Shown here one piece after another: positions 59,331 to 64,000 of a stretch of DNA of 64,000 bases. Source of the DNA: 55-13 sp964501275 (GTDB lineage Bacteria; Armatimonadota; Fimbriimonadia; Fimbriimonadales; Fimbriimonadaceae); assembly GCA_964501275.1 (NCBI GenBank), contig CAZCSP010000012.1, positions 1 to 64,000 of the forward strand. Reading direction: 5' to 3'. Each line of letters begins with the position of its first letter. Within the stretch, counting starts at the first letter, position 1. The notes under the pieces are model-generated. The model searched no databases, was not told the origin of the DNA, and was given only the letters and a program-made list of their open reading frames with translations. The translations under genes and the position numbers were made by a program.

Positions 59331-59843
59331 ATGACCTACAAGAGATTTGAAGACCTCCCTGTTTGGCAACTATCGGCTGACCTCGCGGTTCAGATTTACG
59401 AGTTCACAGAGGACTACCTTGAGATTTTCCGAACAAAGGCCAGTCTGAAAAGCCAGATCGAAAGGGCTGCGCTCTCCGTGTCAAACAACATCGCCGAAGG
59501 GTTCGAAAGAGGGACGACCAATCAACTCATCAGCTTTCTCTACACTGCAAAGGCGTCATCCGGCGAAGTCCGGTCGATTCTGTGTGTGATGGAAAAATGC
59601 CGCGCCTTCAAGCATCTCACATCTGAAATCTCAAACTTGAAGTTGATTGCCGAGAACTGCTCGAAGCAACTGTTCCGGTGGTCGGAGTCGTTGCAGAACT
59701 CAGAGATCAAGGGCGTTCGACACCTCAACGACAAGGTGCGAGAGAAGCAAGAAGCCGAGGCTTTGGCGGAGGCTAAGAGGAAGGAGGACGAGGCGTTTTG
59801 GGCGGAAATTGATCGGTTGGCGAAGGAGTCAAGAGGATTCTAA
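59331..59843 (+). CDS. Four-helix bundle protein (23S rRNA IVP / TIGR02436 family)
   Basis: A 170-residue protein with the family opening YKRFEDLPVWQLSADLAVQIYEF and the block LKSQIERAALSVSNNIAEGFERGT. Related proteins are encoded in intervening sequences of 23S rRNA genes in spirochaetes and others, and elsewhere stand alone with unknown function. A charged C-terminal helix (NDKVREKQEAEALAEAKRK) extends it beyond the usual 115-130 residues. AT-rich repeats flank it on both sides (59225-59258, 59871-59915), which suggests arrival as a unit. Confidence 0.88.
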   Translation: MTYKRFEDLPVWQLSADLAVQIYEFTEDYLEIFRTKASLKSQIERAALSVSNNIAEGFERGTTNQLISFLYTAKASSGEVRSILCVMEKCRAFKHLTSEISNLKLIAENCSKQLFRWSESLQNSEIKGVRHLNDKVREKQEAEALAEAKRKEDEAFWAEIDRLAKESRGF

Positions 59844-59870
59844 TCGCCAGGAATCCCACTTGAAGTTTGA

Positions 59871-59915
59871 GACCCAAAAATTTGAATATCAAATCTCAAA
59901 TCTTGAATTTCAAAT
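59871..59915. repeat. AT-rich AAATCTCAAATC motif downstream of four-helix gene
   Basis: Mirrors the 59225-59258 run with ATTTGAATATCAAATCTC and CTTGAATTTCAAAT. Together the pair bracket the gene. Confidence 0.55.
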
Positions 59916-59994
59916 GGATCGAAACTCACGCAGGCGTCAATATTCTTTCGGGTTTGACGCCTGCAGGTTGTTGTTGGACCATATAGATTGGGAT

Positions 59995-62754
59995 CTACTC
60001 CGCGTGAAACGTCAGCACATACTTGCCGCCCTTCTTGGTCGCAAATTCAAACGCCTCCCCGCCAAACCTCTCAAACACCCGACCGCCTTCCTCCTGAAGC
60101 CTCGCCTCTCCCGCCTTGGTTTTCACCCGACATACCCCGCCTAGCTTGGAGTGGATTACCGCTCGCTTGATCTCGCCGTCCTTCCAATCCACATCCACTA
60201 CAAATCCACCTCGCACCACCAACCCCCGGAAAGAGCCGGTGAGCCAGGCCTTGGGTAGGGCGGGCAAGAGATAAACAAAATCCTCGTGGCTCTGGATCAG
60301 CATCTCCGCAATCCCGGCCGCGCCACCGAAATTGCCGTCGATCTGGAAGGGCGGGTGGTCGTCGAAGAGGTTGGGGAGGGTGGACTTTGCCAACAGCAGG
60401 CGCACATTCTCATGCGCCTTCTCCGCATCCAGGAAGCGGGCGAAAAAGTTGATGATCCAAGCTCTCGACCAACCGGTGTGGCCCCCTCCGCTCGCCAACC
60501 GATGCTCCATCGCCCGCTTGGCCGCCGCCATGTAATCGGGGGTCTTGGCGAAGGTGAACTGGTTGGAGGGGTGGACGCCGTAGAGGTGGGAGAGGTGGCG
60601 GTGGCCCGGTTCGGCTTCCTCATACTGCCGATCCCACTCCACCAGCCGCCCATCCGCCCCGATCTTCGGCATCGCCAGATTGTCCAAGGCCGCTTGCACC
60701 TGGGTCTGAAATTCGCCTTTGATCCCTAACTCCTTGGAGGCGGCAAGGACGTTGGTGAAGACCTCCCAGATGATCTCCTGGTCCATAGCATTGCCCATCG
60801 CCACGTTCAACAGCTTGCCCTCATGCCGATAGTGGTTCTCCGGCGAGGAACTTGGCCCGCTCACCAACTTGCCCGTCGCCGGATCCTTCACTAGCCAGCC
60901 CAGGTAGAACTCGGCGCACTCCTTGAGGAATGGGTAGGCACGGTCTCGCAGGAACGTCCGGTCTCCGGTGTAGCGGTAGTGCTCCATGAAGTGGCCGGCG
61001 CACCAGCCCATCCCGTGCGGCCAAAGCCCCCAGACCGTCTGCCCGGAAAGCGCCGCCCACAGGGGGCCGTCCGTCACGTGCCCGGCGGCGATCCCCTGCG
61101 AACCCAGGGTCTTGGCCAGAGCTCGAGCCGAAGGGCGCAGGTTCTCCAAGAGATCGAACATTGGCAGATGGCACTCGCTCAAGTTCCCGACCTCCGCGAT
61201 CCAGTAGTTCATTTGGAGGTTGATGTTCAGGTGGTAGTCGGCGTTCCAAGGGGCCGTCTCATAGGGGCTCCAGATTCCCTGGAGGTTGGCGGGCATGTCG
61301 CCAGGGCGAGAGCTGGTGATCAGCAGGTAGCGCCCGTACTGGAAGTAAAGCTCCTCAAGACCCGCATCCGTGGCCCCTCCCTTCACCGCATCCAGCCGCT
61401 CGTCGGTCGGCTGGTCGAGAGTCGGGCCGAGATCCAGCGACACCCTTCGGAACAGCCGCTGGTGTTCCCTGACCGAACCCGACTTCAGGCTTGCATAGCT
61501 TTTCTTCTTCGCCGCATCCAGCGTCTGAACGCACTTTGCCATCCTGTCATACGACAGTGGCTTGGCGGGTTCGGTCTTGTTATAGTCTGTAGCGCTCGCT
61601 AAGTAGAGGGTGACAGCATTGGCCTTGCGAATCTCCAACCCGCCCTTGCCCGCCACGCTGGTCCCGCCCTCCAAGACGACATCCACCACCCCGTGGAACT
61701 TAGTCCCCAGAGCCTTGCCCTCATGCCCCGCCTGCCCCGAGAGCACAAGTCGGGAGTGACCCTGGGCAACCGCCACGTCCTTTCCGAAGCGATCCATGGA
61801 TAGATTCAAATCCAGCGCCCCTTTCTTACTTGCGGTGAGGCGAACGACCGCGACTTGATCTACCGGAGAAACAAACGCCTCGCGCGTAAACCGAACGCCG
61901 TCCACCTCATAAGTCGTGGTGGCGACCGCCGAATCCAGGTCAAGCTCTCGGCGGTAGCCCTTCGGGGTCGAGTCGGCGACCAGTGAGACCTCCGCCGCCA
62001 TGTGTCCTGGTCCGCCGCCATTGTGGACATCCACCGCCAACACATTCCGCCCCCGTCTCAGTTTGCCCTTCACATCGAAGGTGTAGTGCTGGTTATACAC
62101 GGTCGTCCGCCCGATGGCTTGGCCATTGAGGTAGATCGTGGAGGCATCGTCGATGGGGCTGAGTTGGAGTTTGGCGAACAAGGCTGGATCAGAGACATCG
62201 AACGAGGCTCGAAATAGAACGTTTGAGTTCGGGGGGACTTGGCGGTCGGCCTCGTTGCGGACGGTTGCCCATGCCGAGTCATCAAAGTCCACCACCGTTG
62301 CCTGCCCCCCAACGGGTCCGCGTTTCCAGTTCGAGATGGGCAGCGGCTTGGCAATCCGACGGTTCGGGTAGATCATCTCGATCCACAGGTCGCCCAGAGG
62401 CTGGTAGCTTCGCCGCCCCTCATGCTGAGCCATCACGTTCCGCTGCAGCGACTCTTGAGCCTCGGCGTTTTTCCCCTGAAATAGCAAATCCCGTGCCTGC
62501 TGGATATGTTTCGCGCTGTCTGGAGGTTGGATAGGATGGGGAGGCCCCGCCCAGATGGTGTCCTCATTGAACTGGATGCGCTCCATATCCACCCCGCCAA
62601 ACACCATCGCCCCGATCCTCCCGTTTCCAATCGGAAGAGCCTGAAGCCACCCCGCCTCGTTCCCACGGGGAAGCATCGTATCGGCGGGCTGTCGATACCA
62701 GAGTTTCAGATCGTTGGGGGCCATGACTGCAAGGGCGGCGAGGGTGGCAAGCAC
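59995..62754 (-). CDS. Exported GH95 glycosidase (alpha-L-fucosidase/galactosidase type)
   Basis: A 919-residue glycoside hydrolase from a GTG at 62754, with short signal peptide (MLATLAALAVMA). GH95 features: LPIGNGRIGAMVFGG and the NEDTIWAGPP segment at the N-terminus, WNADYHLNINLQMNYW (two catalytic-site Asn), GPSSSPENHY (candidate Glu), and QIDGNFGGAAGIAEML (Asp). A galactose-binding-type insert at about 150-270 (LFRASFDVSDPALF, GRNVLAVDVHNGGG) is unusual in position. Substrate is likely fucosylated glycans. TAAAAT 6 bases before the GTG marks a leaderless start. Confidence 0.93.
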   Translation of the reverse strand: MLATLAALAVMAPNDLKLWYRQPADTMLPRGNEAGWLQALPIGNGRIGAMVFGGVDMERIQFNEDTIWAGPPHPIQPPDSAKHIQQARDLLFQGKNAEAQESLQRNVMAQHEGRRSYQPLGDLWIEMIYPNRRIAKPLPISNWKRGPVGGQATVVDFDDSAWATVRNEADRQVPPNSNVLFRASFDVSDPALFAKLQLSPIDDASTIYLNGQAIGRTTVYNQHYTFDVKGKLRRGRNVLAVDVHNGGGPGHMAAEVSLVADSTPKGYRRELDLDSAVATTTYEVDGVRFTREAFVSPVDQVAVVRLTASKKGALDLNLSMDRFGKDVAVAQGHSRLVLSGQAGHEGKALGTKFHGVVDVVLEGGTSVAGKGGLEIRKANAVTLYLASATDYNKTEPAKPLSYDRMAKCVQTLDAAKKKSYASLKSGSVREHQRLFRRVSLDLGPTLDQPTDERLDAVKGGATDAGLEELYFQYGRYLLITSSRPGDMPANLQGIWSPYETAPWNADYHLNINLQMNYWIAEVGNLSECHLPMFDLLENLRPSARALAKTLGSQGIAAGHVTDGPLWAALSGQTVWGLWPHGMGWCAGHFMEHYRYTGDRTFLRDRAYPFLKECAEFYLGWLVKDPATGKLVSGPSSSPENHYRHEGKLLNVAMGNAMDQEIIWEVFTNVLAASKELGIKGEFQTQVQAALDNLAMPKIGADGRLVEWDRQYEEAEPGHRHLSHLYGVHPSNQFTFAKTPDYMAAAKRAMEHRLASGGGHTGWSRAWIINFFARFLDAEKAHENVRLLLAKSTLPNLFDDHPPFQIDGNFGGAAGIAEMLIQSHEDFVYLLPALPKAWLTGSFRGLVVRGGFVVDVDWKDGEIKRAVIHSKLGGVCRVKTKAGEARLQEEGGRVFERFGGEAFEFATKKGGKYVLTFHAE

Positions 62755-62822
62755 TCCGCCATTTTAACCCGGCACTTCCTGATGGACAGCCAGATCATCG
62801 TAGAATAGCGGTAAGGACGCAC

Positions 62823-63035
62823 GTGAGTATTCCCCCAGAACTAGGCGAAATCATCGTCAGCAATCCTGAAATACTGGGAGGCATTCCTTGCTTCCAAGGC
62901 ACGCGAGTACCGCTGGCGACTTTCCTCGATCATATTGAACAGGGCTACTCTCTGGACCGGTTTTTACAGGGTTATTCCAGCGTTGGGCGAGACCAGGCTC
63001 TGACCGTTCTGGAATCGCTCAAGCCTAAGTGTTGA
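62823..63035 (+). CDS. DUF433 protein (antitoxin-like orphan)
   Basis: A 70-residue DUF433 protein: IIVSNPEILGGIPCFQGTRVPLATFLDHIEQG is the family HTH-type core, then LDRFLQGYSSVGRDQALTVLE. DUF433 proteins usually sit before a DUF5615 gene as antitoxin of a PIN-fold toxin. Here only an 18-codon open stretch follows (from 63029, VLNLFKRDLPDAT...), with no DUF5615 gene before the next convergent gene, so it is an orphan. AAGGA 5 bases before the GTG is a normal ribosome site. Confidence 0.85.
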   Translation: MSIPPELGEIIVSNPEILGGIPCFQGTRVPLATFLDHIEQGYSLDRFLQGYSSVGRDQALTVLESLKPKC

Positions 63036-63083
63036 ACTTGTTCAAACGAGACCTGCCAGATGCAACCTCAAACTCACCCTAAT

Positions 63084-63170
63084 CACCGCAAAGGGCACGA
63101 AGAAACAAAGAAACGCAAAGCCTGGGGGGAATGCCTTTGTGCTTCTTTGTTCCTTCGTTTCTTAGCGGTG
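63084..63170. repeat. CACCGCAAAG inverted-repeat element, copy 2
   Basis: CACCGCAAAGGGCACGAAGAA-type left arm and TTCGTTTCTTAGCGGTG right arm, imperfectly paired, between convergent genes. Same family as 59062-59150. Confidence 0.55.
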
Positions 63171-63198
63171 AAGAACCAACTGGTTTTCTGAAGTGCGT

Positions 63199-64000
63199 TC
63201 AGTTGTTCACTGCATCCGCCACTACCGCCGCCGCCTTGGGCTGGAATGAGTGGAAGTCCAGGCCCAGCAACCGCGCGATGGTGGCCGCGACCATCCCGTT
63301 GGTGACCGGCGGCACATTCTTCCGCTCTCCAAGCGGCTTGGTATCTGGGCCTAAGAACATCATCCAGGTGTATTCGGCGTCCTTGATGTTGGCCCCGTGC
63401 GAGGTCCATTGCGGTCCGTCGCCCCGGCCGTGGTCGGTGGTGACGATGATCGTTGTCTTGTCTCGGTACTGGGGCGTCCGCTGAACATACTCCCAGAGCT
63501 TGGCCAGATAGCCGTCCACCCGCTTGGCGGCGTCCAGATACTGGTCGTACTTGTTGCTGTGGGCCCAAGCGTCGGTCTCGATCAACTCAAGGAACATGAG
63601 ACGAGGCTTCTTGGTTTTCAGGTATTCGAACGCGGTGTTGAAGGTGAGGGTGTCATACGCCTCGACCTCGCCCCAGGTCCGGGGCACATCGGCTTTCACC
63701 CGGTTGATACCCTCCACAATCTGGTTGCCCTTCAACTCGTGAAACGGCTCAAAGGCGACGTTCACTGGGAAGCCGCACCGCTCCTTGTTCACGATGGAGG
63801 AGATCACCACCCACGATCCAAATGCCGCCACTTTCCCCTTGAACCCCGGTTGCCCGTGAATCCACTCCAGCACCGTCACATTGGGATTGGGCCGCGCGGC
63901 GTTGCTGTTGACCCGGGGATCGGGCAAGCCGCTGAGGGTTTCGTTGTAGCCCGGATAGGAGAATTTGTGCCCATTGGTCACGAAAGCGTCGCTCCCCAAA
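63199..64000 (-). CDS. Alkaline phosphatase superfamily enzyme (partial, 5' end outside window)
   Basis: The C-terminal 266 residues of a metalloenzyme of the alkaline phosphatase/phosphodiesterase superfamily; the frame is open to the window edge. Metal-site features are LIETDAWAHSNKYDQYL (Asp-x-x-x-His), TTDHGRGDG (Asp-His) and TSHGANIKD (His). The remaining ligands and the nucleophile Thr/Ser must lie in the missing part. Substrate unknown; nucleotide pyrophosphatase-, sulfatase- and phosphoglycerol-type enzymes share this plan. Confidence 0.85.
   Translation of the reverse strand, partial: LGSDAFVTNGHKFSYPGYNETLSGLPDPRVNSNAARPNPNVTVLEWIHGQPGFKGKVAAFGSWVVISSIVNKERCGFPVNVAFEPFHELKGNQIVEGINRVKADVPRTWGEVEAYDTLTFNTAFEYLKTKKPRLMFLELIETDAWAHSNKYDQYLDAAKRVDGYLAKLWEYVQRTPQYRDKTTIIVTTDHGRGDGPQWTSHGANIKDAEYTWMMFLGPDTKPLGERKNVPPVTNGMVAATIARLLGLDFHSFQPKAAAVVADAVNN

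Noticed and set aside
59331..59843. Diversity-generating retroelement, because Avd proteins are four-helix bundles
   Set aside because: No reverse transcriptase and no template/variable repeat pair nearby; the family text fits the IVP type.

Overview
The window looks like chromosomal DNA from a GC-rich, Gram-negative-type bacterium of the Armatimonadota, probably near Fimbriimonas. The main clues are prepilin-type proteins with the ILFPVFAQAK-like N-terminus, many secreted proteins and lipoproteins of unknown function, start codons placed 6-7 bases behind a TANNNT hexamer, and inverted-repeat elements in many gaps. The phylum assignment is inference from these habits; there is no rRNA to confirm it.

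Layout. 1-6.8 kb: secreted alpha/beta hydrolase, a small acidic protein, the nitrite-ammonification pair nrfH-nrfA, a DinB-fold protein, a secreted unknown and DUF503. 7-12.3 kb: inverted-repeat element, hydrolase, membrane protein, higBA toxin-antitoxin, M3 oligopeptidase, repeat pair, Imm26-like protein. 12.7-17.8 kb: clostripain-like lipoprotein with Ser in place of the catalytic Cys, GAF-GGDEF diguanylate cyclase, rplU-rpmA with a strong terminator. 17.8-24 kb: rmuC, prpB-like lyase, HEPN protein with an 86-residue partner, citrate/methylcitrate synthase, two related secreted proteins. 24-32.7 kb: CAP-domain protein, Ser/Thr kinase, SDR, orphan OppD-type ATPase, wHTH-MNT plus HEPN pair, LuxR-type response regulator followed by DUF4160-DUF2442 and two pilin-like proteins. 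32.7-41 kb: twin membrane proteins, ornithine aminotransferase, Gfo/Idh/MocA oxidoreductase, MarR regulator, prepilin-type protein, small lipoprotein, Kbl-type enzyme, conserved KOW-like protein. 41-50.5 kb: VOC-GNAT fusion, SH3/KOW protein with yajQ, queG, DUF4139, zinc-ribbon protein, pheS, M24 peptidase, tRNA-Gln, secretin-domain protein. 50.5-64 kb: DUF6794-like protein, tandem secreted paralogues, plsC-purN, M28 peptidase, lipoprotein, nucleotidyltransferase-fold protein, four-helix-bundle protein, GH95 glycosidase, DUF433 protein and a partial phosphatase-family enzyme.

How the parts fit. Metabolic genes are ordinary: nitrite ammonification, a possible propionate/methylcitrate route, ornithine and glycine/threonine catabolism, purine and phospholipid synthesis, fucoside and peptide breakdown. 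They are interspersed with an unusually dense set of toxin-antitoxin-like or immunity modules: HigBA, HEPN with unknown partner, MNT-HEPN, DUF4160-DUF2442, an Imm26-like orphan, an NTase orphan and a DUF433 orphan.

The most notable signals are a repeated leaderless-promoter signature, the MNT-HEPN locus with palindromes overlapping its promoter, the HEPN/86-residue pair, the Cys-to-Ser clostripain homologue, and several families of inverted repeats, mostly in convergent gaps. No CRISPR array, transposase, prophage or replication origin is evident.
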